Assembly (NCBI RefSeq): GCF_005222805.1
Contig: NZ_STGC01000005.1
Coordinates: 1 to 64,000 of the forward strand
DNA length: 64,000 bases
Reading direction: 5' to 3'
Source of the DNA: Devosia sp. FKR38
Lineage (GTDB): Bacteria; Pseudomonadota; Alphaproteobacteria; Rhizobiales; Devosiaceae
In this document: positions 15,911-24,782 of the stretch, piece after piece
How positions within the stretch are numbered: position 1 is the stretch's first letter
How the letters are laid out: each line of letters begins with the position of its first letter
Program-made: the position numbers and the translations under genes
The notes under the pieces: generated by a model
The model's input: the letters and a program-made list of their open reading frames with translations, nothing else
What the model was told of the DNA's origin: nothing
The model's database searches: none

Positions 15911-16813
15911 TCAGAGCATCGGCCGCCCCCCGGTGACCGCAATAGTGGCGCCGGTGGTGTAGCTCGACATTGGCTCGGCCAGCATCACATAGGCCGAGGC
16001 CAGCTCGACGGGCTGCGCGGGCCGTTTCATGGGTGTGTCTGCGCCGAATTTTGCCACCTTGCTGCCCGCCATGCTGGCCGGAATCAGCGGCGTCCAGACG
16101 GGGCCCGGCGCCACGCAATTAACCCGGATGCCTTTGTCGGCCAGCAGCTGCGCCAGGCCCGCCGAGAAATTCTGGATGGCGCCCTTGGTCGTGGCATAGG
16201 CCAGCAGTGTCGGATTGGGGCTGTCGGCGTTGATCGAGGCGGTGTTGATGATGGCGCTCCCCGGGGCCATGTGCGGCACCGCGGCGCGACTGAGCCAGAA
16301 CATGGCATGAATGTTCACCGCAAAAGTGCGCTCCCACTCCGCGTCAGAAATCGCATCCAAGGACTCGAAGGTGTTCTGGTGGGCCGCGTTGTTCACCAGG
16401 ATATCAATGCGGCCGAAGGCATCGACGGCCCTGGCGATGATGTACCGGCAGGCATCGGCCTGCCCGATGTCGCCCGCCAGTGTCAGGCAGCGGCGGCCGC
16501 TGTCCTCGACCAGCCGCTTTGTGTCGGCAGCATCGTCCGTTTCACTGAGATAGGACAAAACGATATCTGCGCCTTCGCGGGCATAGGCAATGGCGACCGC
16601 GCGGCCGATGCCGCTGTCGCCGCCGGTGATCAGCGCCACTTTTCCCGCGAGCCGCCCGGTGCCGCGCCAGCTGTCCTCGCCGTGATCGGGCCTCGGGCTC
16701 ATCTGCTTGAAACTGCCCGGCAGGTCCTGGGTCTGCTCGGGAAACGGCGGCTTGGGATAGGCCGGTCCGGCACTGGCCTGGTTGCTGGAGTCCTTGTCGG
16801 TGGACGGGGTCAT
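15911..16813 (-). CDS. stress-associated short-chain dehydrogenase (YghA/YhdF-like SDR)
   Basis: 300-aa SDR with the long Pro-rich N-terminal extension (GPAYPKPPFPEQTQDLPGSF) typical of the YghA/general-stress-protein 39 group. The NAD-binding loop is ITGGDSGIGRAVAIAYAREG, then NNAAHQ and the catalytic Ser with YATTK. The ATG at 16813 was chosen because the open frame above it is Arg/Pro-rich without family features. An EcfG-type promoter lies 33 bp upstream. Predicted cytosolic oxidoreductase for aldehydes or ketones; the substrate is unknown. Confidence 0.87.
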   Translation of the reverse strand: MTPSTDKDSSNQASAGPAYPKPPFPEQTQDLPGSFKQMSPRPDHGEDSWRGTGRLAGKVALITGGDSGIGRAVAIAYAREGADIVLSYLSETDDAADTKRLVEDSGRRCLTLAGDIGQADACRYIIARAVDAFGRIDILVNNAAHQNTFESLDAISDAEWERTFAVNIHAMFWLSRAAVPHMAPGSAIINTASINADSPNPTLLAYATTKGAIQNFSAGLAQLLADKGIRVNCVAPGPVWTPLIPASMAGSKVAKFGADTPMKRPAQPVELASAYVMLAEPMSSYTTGATIAVTGGRPML

Positions 16814-16845
16814 GTCACTGCCTTTGCTGATGTTGATACCACCAC

Positions 16846-16870
16846 AACCGGCAATCCGCCCGGATGTTCC
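16846..16870 (-). promoter_or_regulatory. EcfG-type promoter of the SDR gene
   Basis: Minus strand: GGAAC (16870-16866), 16 bases, GGTT (16849-16846), 33 bp from the ATG. Confidence 0.75.
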
Positions 16871-16957
16871 GACCGGTCGCCGGCCCTGACCTGGGCGCAT
16901 ACGGCGGGCTGCGCGGGTCTCCGACGCCGTCCTCGGCAAGAAACGCCCCCATGTCGG

Positions 16958-16982
16958 GAACATTTTGGCGTGCTGCGCGTTG
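16958..16982 (+). promoter_or_regulatory. EcfG-type promoter of the secreted PRC-like gene
   Basis: GGAAC (16958-16962), exactly 16 bases, CGTT (16979-16982): a perfect consensus match, divergent from the SDR promoter. Confidence 0.8.
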
Positions 16983-17141
16983 AACCGGTCAGACCCGGCG
17001 TATGGCGGGCTCGGCGGCCGCTTGTGCAGCAAGGGATACGTCCCCCATTGCAGCTGGGCGAGCCGGACATCCGCGCCACCGACGCCGTTTCACCATCAAC
17101 CCCGCGCCGCCGCGGCCCGGCGGCACCTAAAGGAGAATCCC

Positions 17142-17882
17142 ATGAAGACCCTTCTCACGACCTCCATGCTGGCTCTGGCCCTCTCGTCCGGCCCTGCACT
17201 GACCCTGGTCCTCGCGGCCGGGCCGGTCATGGCCCAGACCGAGACTGCCCCTGCGCCCGCACCGGCCCCTGCGCCGGCACCGGCTGCTGAAACCCCGCCG
17301 CCTGCTGCGCCCGCCGCACCGGCGGCCGGCATGGACAGCTCTGCCAGCACCATGACGGAGGTGACTGTCCCCGAAGGCTTCGTGCGCCAGGACACTGTTC
17401 TGACCGCCGATGATCTGCTGGGCGCCACCATTTATGACGTGACCGGCGAGTCGATCGGCGACGTGCAGGATCTCGTCATCGATGCCAGCACCACTGATGC
17501 AGCCGCTGGCGCGGCGCCTGCTGCGGCCGCGACCGATAGCGTTCCGGCACAGCCGGACGCCGCTGTGCCGGCCGATGCAATGGCACCCGCCGATGCCACG
17601 GGCGACGCTGCTGTGGTTGCCCCCTCGGACGCCGCTCCGGTGGCCGACGCCGCGCCAGTCAAGGCTGACGCCATCAGCCATGCCGTGCTCGATGTGGGTG
17701 GCTTTCTGGGCATGGGCCAGCACCGCGTTGCCGTGCCGGTCGCCGATCTGACGGTCTATTCCAACGACAGCGAGACGCGGGTCTATCTGCCCTGGTCGCG
17801 CGAGCAGATCGAAGCCCTGCAGGTCTATGACGAAAACGATCCAGCCACGCTCGGTGGTCCGGACAATGCAGTCGTAAACTAG
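17142..17882 (+). CDS. secreted Pro/Ala-rich protein with a split PRC-barrel-like domain
   Basis: 246 aa. Signal peptide (MKTLLTTSMLALALSSGPAL, cleavage after VMAQ), then an Ala/Pro repeat tract (~residues 32-62), a first PRC half (LTADDLLGATIYDVTGESIG), an Ala/Asp-rich low-complexity insert (~110-180) and a second half (AVLDVGGFLGMGQHRVAVPV). The insert splits the barrel between strands that are contiguous in the 98-aa neighbour at 13552. AAAGGAGAA precedes the ATG at 17142. Periplasmic, EcfG-controlled by position. Such proteins occur in Rhizobiales stress regulons; no activity is known. Confidence 0.8.
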   Translation: MKTLLTTSMLALALSSGPALTLVLAAGPVMAQTETAPAPAPAPAPAPAAETPPPAAPAAPAAGMDSSASTMTEVTVPEGFVRQDTVLTADDLLGATIYDVTGESIGDVQDLVIDASTTDAAAGAAPAAAATDSVPAQPDAAVPADAMAPADATGDAAVVAPSDAAPVADAAPVKADAISHAVLDVGGFLGMGQHRVAVPVADLTVYSNDSETRVYLPWSREQIEALQVYDENDPATLGGPDNAVVN

Positions 17883-17932
17883 CGCTGTTCTGCCCGTCTG
17901 TGCTTTGCCGGGCGGGCACTCCACTTCTAGAC

Positions 17933-17968
17933 CTGCCGGAGCGCCACAAACAGCGCTCCGGCAGTTTC
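17933..17968 (+). terminator. terminator of the secreted PRC-like gene
   Basis: Perfect 12-bp stem CTGCCGGAGCGC/GCGCTCCGGCAG with CACAAACA loop and TTT, 51 bp after the stop. Confidence 0.75.
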
Positions 17969-18244
17969 GCGTTCCGGGGCAGGCCTGTGCGGTGCGGCGA
18001 GATCGATTCAAGCCGCTTCTCTACCGCCACCATGGTCATCGTCGCTGTCGCTGGTGTAGCCGCTTGGCCCGGCGGCCGGGGACTGTTCATCGATGCCGCT
18101 GCCACGCGCGAGGTTTCACAGTGTGCGGTCCCGGAAACGAACGTGCCGCCAGCAATGGTCGCAGCCGCAGCGATGTCTGCGCCGACAGGTTGGTTGGCGC
18201 AGAAGGCCGACACCTGGCTGTCCCTCAATTGGTCATTGATCGAT

Positions 18245-18360
18245 TCAGCGCTGCTGCTCCCTCGGCATCGCGATAGCGGATCGACACCTGCAACTCTTTG
18301 CGGATCGCCCGCCGCATCTGGCAGCGCCGCAGACCGCCGAGCACAAAGCAGGCTAGCCGA
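18245..18360 (-). pseudogene. possible remnant of a WYL-domain (YafY-like) regulator
   Basis: One minus-strand frame reads RRAIRKELQVSIRYRDAEGA, close to the start of WYL domains in YafY-type regulators (aIrxxxkLxIxYxDaeG). It has neither the upstream winged helix nor the downstream WYL core, so at most a ~35-residue fragment survives. Chance resemblance cannot be excluded. Confidence 0.25.
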
Positions 18361-18625
18361 CAGATCGGCCAGGTCTAGGCAAGGCCGTTTCCAGCTTACC
18401 TGGCATGGCGCGCATCTCTGCAGGAGCCATCGGCTCGGCTATGGAGCCCTTGGCAGTCGAGCCTTACATTGCAATGGTCGGCTTCCGAAGGGAGCTTCGC
18501 AAGGTGATAGGTGTCTTGGCCGACGTCCGGACCGAGCCCCGAGGAAACCTGGCATTGCCCATGCATGCCTGCATGATGCGTGTGGATCAATGTCCACGGA
18601 CAAGCCATGCACTCAACGGGCGGAG

Positions 18626-19462
18626 CTAAGGCCGGGTTAGTCGGATGAAGGCCGAGCGGCCGATTTCGCCCAGCGCCCTGGCTATTGCGTTCTCAGGGGC
18701 GAACGAGAGATCGGCTCCGCTGGCAAATGCTGCCATGACAACCTGCTCGTCGCCCTTGCCAAGCAGAACGATGTCGCCACGAAAACCAGGAAAAAAGCCG
18801 GTCTTGCCGGCGACCGATACCGCCGACTGACGGCCCAGATCTCGGGCGTAGGGATCGTAGGGCAAATAGCGTGGGAGCAGGTCGACATAGTGCTGGCGCG
18901 ACAGGATATCCAGCATGGCGCGGGACGCCTCCGGGCTCACCACAGTGCCCATGGCCAGTCCCTTCAGGCAGGCGACGCTGTCTGCGGCGGTGCTCACTGC
19001 GAGTTTTGCGATGTCGCCGCCTATCGCGTCAAAGTCGATGCGATTGACAAGATGGGTCTGCCGGAATCCGAGCGCGTGGATCGTCTGGTTGACGACCTCC
19101 AAGCCGATTTGGTCGATGACCATGTTGGTGGCGATGTTGTCGCTCAGAACGATCATCAGGGTCGCGACATCGCGCCATGACAGCCCCACTCCGGGCGACA
19201 GATGCTTGAGCACACCAGACCCGCCGACATGGTCGCCGGGCGCAACGACGGTGCGTTCGTCAAGACTGACTTGACCACGCTCCGCCTGGGCGAACAGCGC
19301 CACCAGCAGGAACAGCTTGATGCAGCTTGCTGTGGCGCTGATCTGGTCCTCGCGCCAGCTGATGCGTGCACCGCTGGCCAGGTTTTCGGCGCAGAAGGAT
19401 AGCGTTCCTGGATAGCTCTCGAGCAGCAGCTCGGTGGTCACTGGGTTAAATTCGCCGTCCAT
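18626..19462 (-). CDS. class A beta-lactamase-like serine hydrolase
   Basis: 278 aa, beta-lactamase2 fold (PF13354). The catalytic motifs are present in order: SCIK (SxxK) near residue 46, SDN in VLSDNIATN near 107, and KTG in VAGKTGFFPG near 219. No signal peptide: the protein begins MDGEFNPVTTELLLES, so it is probably cytosolic and unlikely to be a resistance enzyme. Last gene (48-bp gap) of an operon with an M81 peptidase and an ABC importer, which suggests hydrolysis of an imported amide or lactam compound. Function inferred. Confidence 0.8.
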   Translation of the reverse strand: MDGEFNPVTTELLLESYPGTLSFCAENLASGARISWREDQISATASCIKLFLLVALFAQAERGQVSLDERTVVAPGDHVGGSGVLKHLSPGVGLSWRDVATLMIVLSDNIATNMVIDQIGLEVVNQTIHALGFRQTHLVNRIDFDAIGGDIAKLAVSTAADSVACLKGLAMGTVVSPEASRAMLDILSRQHYVDLLPRYLPYDPYARDLGRQSAVSVAGKTGFFPGFRGDIVLLGKGDEQVVMAAFASGADLSFAPENAIARALGEIGRSAFIRLTRP

Positions 19463-19510
19463 TGCTCACCTGCCTTGGAATGCGGGCCAGCCGGAGCTGG
19501 CCCGATCAAT

Positions 19511-20635
19511 CTAGAGACCGTCGACATTACCGAACTGCTGCAGGATACCGGTATCGGCCAGATACTGGTTTTCCGGCACCAGCGGGGGCAGCAGCATGAC
19601 CTTGCCCTCAGCGTCGTAATACTGGTCCACATTCTCCTTGGTGATGACGGCCTGCGGAGACTTGGTCAGCGGCGGCGGGGTCACCCCATTCTTGATCGCC
19701 ACGCCCATGGCCAGCAAATACTGGCCCCAATGGGTCATGAAGATCGAGCCTTCGCCAACCCATTGCGGATTGGTGCGAAGCTCTTTGAGAGCCGCGACCG
19801 AACCACCCAGGCCGGCGATCAGGGCATTGTCTGTTCGGCCCGATTCAGTGATCGCGCGCCAGGCGCCGATGGCCGAGTCGTCGTTGACCGCGAACAGCAG
19901 GACATGGCGGTCCTGCGGAATGGTCTGCAGCACGTTCTTGACGGCCTGGTAGCTGTCTTCAAGCGTCGCCTTGCCATCGACCTGAACGCCCGTGGTCGAG
20001 ATCGTTGTGGTGGTCGCCGTGATGGCCTCGGGCGCGACCTGCTCCATGCCCAGCATTTCCGCGGCCTGGATATAGAAGTAGCGCACGCAGTCATTGACCT
20101 CCACGCCGGCGAACGACGCCTGGACGATCAGCACCGTCGTGTCATCCTTGGTCCAGCCCCGTTCCTGCGCCGCCGCGACCACCACCTTGGCGGCGTCGAT
20201 GCCGAGATCCTTGTTGACCAGGTTGAACCAGTAGCCGCCGGGAACGGGAATGTTCACCGCCACGAACGGAATATTGGCCTGGTTGAACGTCCGCTGCAGC
20301 GCCGCGCCGATGCCTTCGACGCTGTTGTATTCGAAGATGACGTCAGGCTGTTCCTGAACCATCAGGCGGGCGTTGCTGGTTGTGGTGACGCCGTCGCCAT
20401 TGTTGTTGTAGCGCGACAGGCTGATATTGACCGTCTTTGCCGCTGCCTCGAAGCCATCCCCCAGTTGCTTGAACAGCTCGCCGTTCTCCTGGATGTTGGC
20501 AAAGGCGAACTTGTATTGTGCGTCCTGCCCAAAGGCCAGGCTCGGCAATACGCCCGAGATTGCGGTGCCCCCCAAAAGCGCCAGGCCCGTCAGAAATGTG
20601 CGGCGTTTCGTCATCGTTGTTTCGTTAAAGCTCAT
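19511..20635 (-). CDS. sugar-type ABC transporter substrate-binding protein, Tat-like signal
   Basis: 374 aa, PF13407-type binding protein. The N-terminus contains TKRRTFLTGLALLGG, a twin-arginine motif (RRTFL), and a cleavage site near SLAFGQ; the mature start YKFAFANIQENGELFKQLG is the usual first strand. The ATG at 20635 has AAAGGGA upstream; a second ATG at 20614 would also keep the RR motif. It lies between the permease and beta-lactamase-like genes. Tat export may mean that the protein folds in the cytosol first. Ligand unknown. Confidence 0.85.
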   Translation of the reverse strand: MSFNETTMTKRRTFLTGLALLGGTAISGVLPSLAFGQDAQYKFAFANIQENGELFKQLGDGFEAAAKTVNISLSRYNNNGDGVTTTSNARLMVQEQPDVIFEYNSVEGIGAALQRTFNQANIPFVAVNIPVPGGYWFNLVNKDLGIDAAKVVVAAAQERGWTKDDTTVLIVQASFAGVEVNDCVRYFYIQAAEMLGMEQVAPEAITATTTTISTTGVQVDGKATLEDSYQAVKNVLQTIPQDRHVLLFAVNDDSAIGAWRAITESGRTDNALIAGLGGSVAALKELRTNPQWVGEGSIFMTHWGQYLLAMGVAIKNGVTPPPLTKSPQAVITKENVDQYYDAEGKVMLLPPLVPENQYLADTGILQQFGNVDGL

Positions 20636-20666
20636 TGTCGTTCCCTTTCCCCTGCTTCGCACACGC

Positions 20667-21680
20667 TCAACCGTTTTCGCGCGTGAGAACTTCCCGCAAT
20701 CGGGCAAAGCCAACTCCCAGAAGGAGAATGCCGCCCGTTGCAATCTGCTGATAAAATGATGGCACCTGCAGCAGGGCCATGCCGTTGGCGACCGTGCCAA
20801 GGATCAGCACGCCAATCATGGTGCCGCCAATGCCGCCGATGCCGCCCGACAGCGAGGCTCCGCCCAGGACCACAGCCGCGATCGAGGAGAGTGCGGCGTC
20901 CGACCCGACCGTGGCGGAACCGGCAAGCAGCTGGCTGGAGACGACCACGCCAGCAAAGGCCGCCAGCGCCGCGCACAGCACATAGACCGACACGATCACC
21001 AGATCGACGCGGATACCGGCCAGGCGGCTCGCTTCGGGATTGCCGCCCACGGCATAGACCATGCGACCGAAGACCGTGAAGCGCAGCAGAAACGCTGTCG
21101 CCAGGGCCAAAATGCCGAAAGCAATGACGTACCAGGACACGCCCTGTACGGCGAAATCGGCCAGCACCCCGTCGGCCAGATTGGCCAGGGGCACGGTCAC
21201 GCCGTTGGTCACTGTGTAGGCGAGGCCTCCGGCAATCGAGAGGGTCCCGAGGGTGGCGATCAGTGGGCTGATCTTGATCTTGGTGATGATGAGCCCATTG
21301 ATCAGGCCAATGGCCGCCCCGCAGAGTACGACAACCGCGGTTGCACCTGCAACACCAAGGCCAGCGTTTGCCAGGATGGCGAAGAGGACAGCACCCAGCG
21401 GCACCGCTCCACCAACCGACAGATCAAAGCCGCCCGAGATGATCACCATCGACTGGCCCAGCGCGACGATGCCGATCACGGCCACATTGGTCAGGATGTT
21501 TGTTGCGTTGCTATAGGTGAAGAAATAGGGGCTGGCGAACGCAAAGAACACGAGCACCAGGAGATAGAAAAAGCCTATCCCGAACACCTGCAGCATGATC
21601 CGTCGCAGCTTCTGCTGCTTCATCGCCACCGTAGCGGAGGTTGCCGGGGCGACGTGTTGTTCAGTGCTGCTCATGGTCAT
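20667..21680 (-). CDS. sugar-type ABC transporter permease (RbsC-like)
   Basis: 337-aa PF02653 permease with about nine hydrophobic segments; FSNATNILTNVAV-type entry, ISGGFDLSVGGAVPLG and GGASLSGGIGGIGG match the CUT2 permease signatures. The ATG at 21680 overlaps the ATPase stop (ATGA), so translation is coupled; the open frame further upstream lies inside the ATPase gene. Inner-membrane component of the importer in the M81 operon. Confidence 0.87.
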   Translation of the reverse strand: MTMSSTEQHVAPATSATVAMKQQKLRRIMLQVFGIGFFYLLVLVFFAFASPYFFTYSNATNILTNVAVIGIVALGQSMVIISGGFDLSVGGAVPLGAVLFAILANAGLGVAGATAVVVLCGAAIGLINGLIITKIKISPLIATLGTLSIAGGLAYTVTNGVTVPLANLADGVLADFAVQGVSWYVIAFGILALATAFLLRFTVFGRMVYAVGGNPEASRLAGIRVDLVIVSVYVLCAALAAFAGVVVSSQLLAGSATVGSDAALSSIAAVVLGGASLSGGIGGIGGTMIGVLILGTVANGMALLQVPSFYQQIATGGILLLGVGFARLREVLTRENG

Positions 21681-23203
21681 CGTGTTTCCCCTGCGGCCAG
21701 TGAGGCTGCTGCTGCTTGTGTCTTTCCAGGCCCACTCAATTCGCCAACGATCCTGCCCTCGCGCATCACCAGAAGCCGGTCGCTCAAGTCCACCGCTTCC
21801 TCGATATCGGCCGTGACCAGCAGGGTGGGGCAATCTGCCCTCGCGATCTCCCGCAGGAACCGATGGATCTGGCCGCGGGCGCCGATATCGACGCCCCGGG
21901 TGGGCTCCTGCAGCACCAGATACTGCGGTGACATCGCCATGCGTGATGCCAGCAGGATCTTTTGCTGATTGCCGCCGCTCAATTGCCCGACGGTCTGGTC
22001 AAGACGGCGGAACCGGACGTCGAACCTCTTGGCGAGGCTGTCGGCTTTCTTGCGCTCGGCCAGCACGCGGACAATGCCAAACCGGGAGAGGCTCGCAAGG
22101 ATCAGCGAGACCAGATTGGCGCCCACGCTGAGCTTGAGAACCAAACCATCCCGCTTCCGTTCGGCCGGTACATAGGCAATTCCCAGGGACTTTGCTGCCA
22201 GGGGCGATCGCGGAATGGTCGCCGACTTGCCTTCGATGAGGAGATTGCCGGAGATCTCCTTGCCGGCGCCACCCAGGCCTTCGGCGATAAGCTCGGCCCC
22301 GGAGCCGCGCAGCCCGTAAACGCCCACGATCTCGCCGCGCCGCACCGAGAGGCTGACACCGGCCAGAGACGGAATGCCCCGGCAGTGCCAGTTGCCCAAT
22401 TCCAGTGCAGTGGGAGTTTGCGCCGACGGCGCGTCACTATTGGCGTCGGCCTTGCTGTCCTGTCGACCCAGCATATGAGTAACGAGTTCGTCGTGGGTGG
22501 TGTTGGCCGTCACCAGATCGGCAACCTTGTGGCCGTTGCGCAGGACCACAACCCGGTGGCTGAACGCCGACACTTCGTCCATTCGGTGCGAAACATAGAG
22601 CACGCCGACGCCGTCACGATTGAGGCGGCCGACGATGTCGAACAGCGCTCGGCTCTCGTCCTGGCTCAGCGCGGCGGTCGGTTCGTCGAGCACGATGATC
22701 CGGGCATTGCGGCTCAGAGCCTTGACGATCTCAACGATCTGCCGTTCGGCCAGCTTCAGCATCGACATGGGGCGCCTGAGATCGCCCAGGGCAATATCGA
22801 AGCGCTTGGCCGCGGCCATGGCGGCGGCAACGGTGGCGGACTTGGTCACCAGCCCATAGCTGGACCTCCACCGGTTGAGCATGATGTTGTCGGCCACGCT
22901 CATGGCCGGTACATAGGCCAGCTCCTGCGGGATCAGGGCGATGCCCTGGGCCAATGCGTCGCGCGGCGATTGCAGGCTGGTCGCCACGCCTTCGAGCGCC
23001 ATGCTGCCATCGGGATCGGGCCGAATAACCCCCGTGATGATCTTGGACAGGGTGGACTTGCCAGCGCCGTTCTCGCCGAGCAGCGCGATGGTTTCGCCGC
23101 GCGCCAGCTCAAGATCGACACCCTCAAGAACCGTCGTAAAACCATATGTCTTGCCGATACCCTTCAGGGACAGAAGGGAAGGTGTGCTGGACGATGAACT
23201 CAC
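21677..23203 (-). CDS. sugar-type ABC transporter tandem ATP-binding protein (RbsA-like)
   Basis: 508 aa, two nucleotide-binding domains. Domain 1: Walker A GENGAGKST (~42-50), then the degenerate signature MLKLAERQIVEIVKAL and Walker B IIVLDEPTAAL. Domain 2: degenerate Walker A (GLRGSGAEL, no GKS/T) and canonical signature LSGGNQQKI, the usual asymmetry of CUT2 ATPases. The start is GTG at 23203, overlapping the M81 stop (GTGA). Confidence 0.87.
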   Translation of the reverse strand: MSSSSSTPSLLSLKGIGKTYGFTTVLEGVDLELARGETIALLGENGAGKSTLSKIITGVIRPDPDGSMALEGVATSLQSPRDALAQGIALIPQELAYVPAMSVADNIMLNRWRSSYGLVTKSATVAAAMAAAKRFDIALGDLRRPMSMLKLAERQIVEIVKALSRNARIIVLDEPTAALSQDESRALFDIVGRLNRDGVGVLYVSHRMDEVSAFSHRVVVLRNGHKVADLVTANTTHDELVTHMLGRQDSKADANSDAPSAQTPTALELGNWHCRGIPSLAGVSLSVRRGEIVGVYGLRGSGAELIAEGLGGAGKEISGNLLIEGKSATIPRSPLAAKSLGIAYVPAERKRDGLVLKLSVGANLVSLILASLSRFGIVRVLAERKKADSLAKRFDVRFRRLDQTVGQLSGGNQQKILLASRMAMSPQYLVLQEPTRGVDIGARGQIHRFLREIARADCPTLLVTADIEEAVDLSDRLLVMREGRIVGELSGPGKTQAAAASLAAGETR

Positions 23204-24666
23204 GACGAGACCTCCACAAACGGATCGTCAACCTGCGGCCACAACGGGCGGCCTGCATTGTTGAGCACAAGTGTGGTGAACTCGGGAGAGGCGACGCCGG
23301 GGGCGGCCACGAAGTGGATGGCGTCGACGACCGGCTCGAATGCGGCATAGAAATGCTGGGCTGACTTGACGAATATCGACCTGTAGCTGCTCAGGTCGCA
23401 GCCGAATTGCGTGAAGGCCTCGGGGTGAAAGACCTGCGTGCGGATGCTGTTGATGACGACATCAATGCCGCCGATGCCAACCAGGACCGCATCACCCATG
23501 GGCTGGTCGCCGCCAGCAAAGGGCTGCCGGCCATGCTCGACCAGTCCCTTGACGGTCACCACCGTGTCGAGCGGTGCGCCCGAATAGGGCGAAGTCTTGC
23601 CGCCCAGCCGCAAGCCGATGGTTGCGCCAATCCCCGCATCAAAGCAGAAGCGCACGGCGACAGGGTCCCAGATCAGACCCAGGATCACCTTTTGGGCATC
23701 ATCATCGATCAGAGCGCGGAGCAGAAAAGTGGAGTCGCTGCCCGCGCCAGCTCCTGCATTGTCCGAGACATCGGCAAAGACTGTCGCCTGTCGGCAGGAG
23801 CGCGCCGCTTCCACCGCTGCAGCGGGCGTCAAGAGCGTGCTGGCCGTGTCGTAGCGCAGATCCCAGATCTTTGCCGCAAAGCGCCGGGCGGCATCCTCGG
23901 CGACCGCCAGGTCGCCATCGGCAATGGCAAGGAATTTTGCGCCGACATCGGGAACATCGGCCCAGGGGAAGCCATGGGCAAAGCTCAGCGAGATGATCTT
24001 GTCGCTGCCTTCTGACGCCAGCATTTCCTGGACGAGGCCGCGCATGGGCTCAAGGCTGGTGCGCCAGACGGCCAGCATCCGGCAATCAACCAACGCCATC
24101 TTGGGCGTGATATCACCCTTGCGCGTGCGCTCGCAAATGCTGAACAGGTCGTCAGCGCGCGGCAAGACGTCCGTGTGGGGGTATTCCTTGTAGAGAACGA
24201 CCACGTCGGACGCTGCGATCATGCGCTCGGTCAGGTGGCAGTGCAGGTCAAGTTCGACTCCCACAACCACTTCGGGGCCAACGATCTCCCGCACGGCAAC
24301 CAGCAACTCGCCTTCGCAATCCGGCGATGCGGTCGATACCATGGCCCCATGCAGATGTAGCAACACCATGTCGATCGCACCGGCGGCACGAAGGTCATCG
24401 AGCACCATGTCCCGCAGCTCTGCCCAGACGGAGTGCTTTGTCGGTCCCGATGGCTGCGCAAATGTGGAAATGCTTTCGACAACGGCATAGCCGAGGCTGT
24501 CGCACCGCTCGCGCCAGAGGCGATTGGGCCCGCCAAAATAGTGGCTGTCACCCGCAGCGCCATCGCGGCGGAAGTGGCTTTCGAGAAACGCATTCCAGCC
24601 CGTCGGAATCGCGGAGAATGTGTTCGTCTCGGTACCAAGTGCCGCGATGAAGACCCGAACGGACAA
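23200..24666 (-). CDS. M81 family metallopeptidase (MlrC / microcystinase C-like)
   Basis: About 488 aa. The N-terminus SVRVFIAALGTETNTFS is the hallmark of the MlrC family; LHLHGAMVSTASPDCEGELL and GVELDLHCHLTERM carry the His/Asp residues proposed to bind zinc, followed by YKEYPHTDVLPRADDL. No ATG is available; TTG at 24666 has the best spacing to GGAGAGG, TTG at 24672 is the alternative. First gene of the five-gene operon. MlrC opens linear microcystin/ADDA peptides; relatives act on other small amide or peptide substrates, and the real substrate here is unknown. Confidence 0.87.
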   Translation of the reverse strand: MSVRVFIAALGTETNTFSAIPTGWNAFLESHFRRDGAAGDSHYFGGPNRLWRERCDSLGYAVVESISTFAQPSGPTKHSVWAELRDMVLDDLRAAGAIDMVLLHLHGAMVSTASPDCEGELLVAVREIVGPEVVVGVELDLHCHLTERMIAASDVVVLYKEYPHTDVLPRADDLFSICERTRKGDITPKMALVDCRMLAVWRTSLEPMRGLVQEMLASEGSDKIISLSFAHGFPWADVPDVGAKFLAIADGDLAVAEDAARRFAAKIWDLRYDTASTLLTPAAAVEAARSCRQATVFADVSDNAGAGAGSDSTFLLRALIDDDAQKVILGLIWDPVAVRFCFDAGIGATIGLRLGGKTSPYSGAPLDTVVTVKGLVEHGRQPFAGGDQPMGDAVLVGIGGIDVVINSIRTQVFHPEAFTQFGCDLSSYRSIFVKSAQHFYAAFEPVVDAIHFVAAPGVASPEFTTLVLNNAGRPLWPQVDDPFVEVSS

Positions 24667-24747
24667 TGCCAACCCCTCTCCTGCTCAACTTTTACGCAGG
24701 TTACGGTTTTGCGCACTTTATGTTCGATGGCAGTTTTTCTGATTTTT

Positions 24748-24764
24748 GTTGCATGGCGTGCAAC
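24748..24764. promoter_or_regulatory. LysR-type binding box between M81 operon and regulator
   Basis: GTTGCATGGCGTGCAAC is a perfect 6-bp-arm inverted repeat and contains the LysR T-N11-A core (TGCA-N5-TGCA). It lies 19 bp from the LysR gene and 82 bp from the M81 start, in the right place to serve both divergent promoters. Confidence 0.65.
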
Positions 24765-24782
24765 AGCAGCTATGACATTTCA

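Larger units (their letters stand above)
17883..18625. other. 743-bp stretch without an intact gene
   Basis: After the terminator at 17933-17968 no frame here has convincing protein character: the longest, 17900-18640 on the plus strand, is Arg/Ser-rich and lacks a fold or ribosome-binding site. A short protein-like fragment on the minus strand (18245-18360) is listed separately. The stretch looks like decayed sequence between the stress island and the M81 operon. Confidence 0.5.

Noticed and set aside
15902..17290. 462-residue plus-strand open frame
   Set aside because: Runs antisense across the SDR gene, through divergent promoters and into the next gene; composition is shadow-like.
17900..18640. 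246-residue plus-strand frame
   Set aside because: Arg/Ser-rich, no domain, no ribosome-binding site; surrounding sequence looks decayed.
18626..19462. Antibiotic-resistance beta-lactamase
   Set aside because: Catalytic motifs are present, but no signal peptide exists and the gene is the last in a catabolic-looking operon, so a resistance role is not supported.
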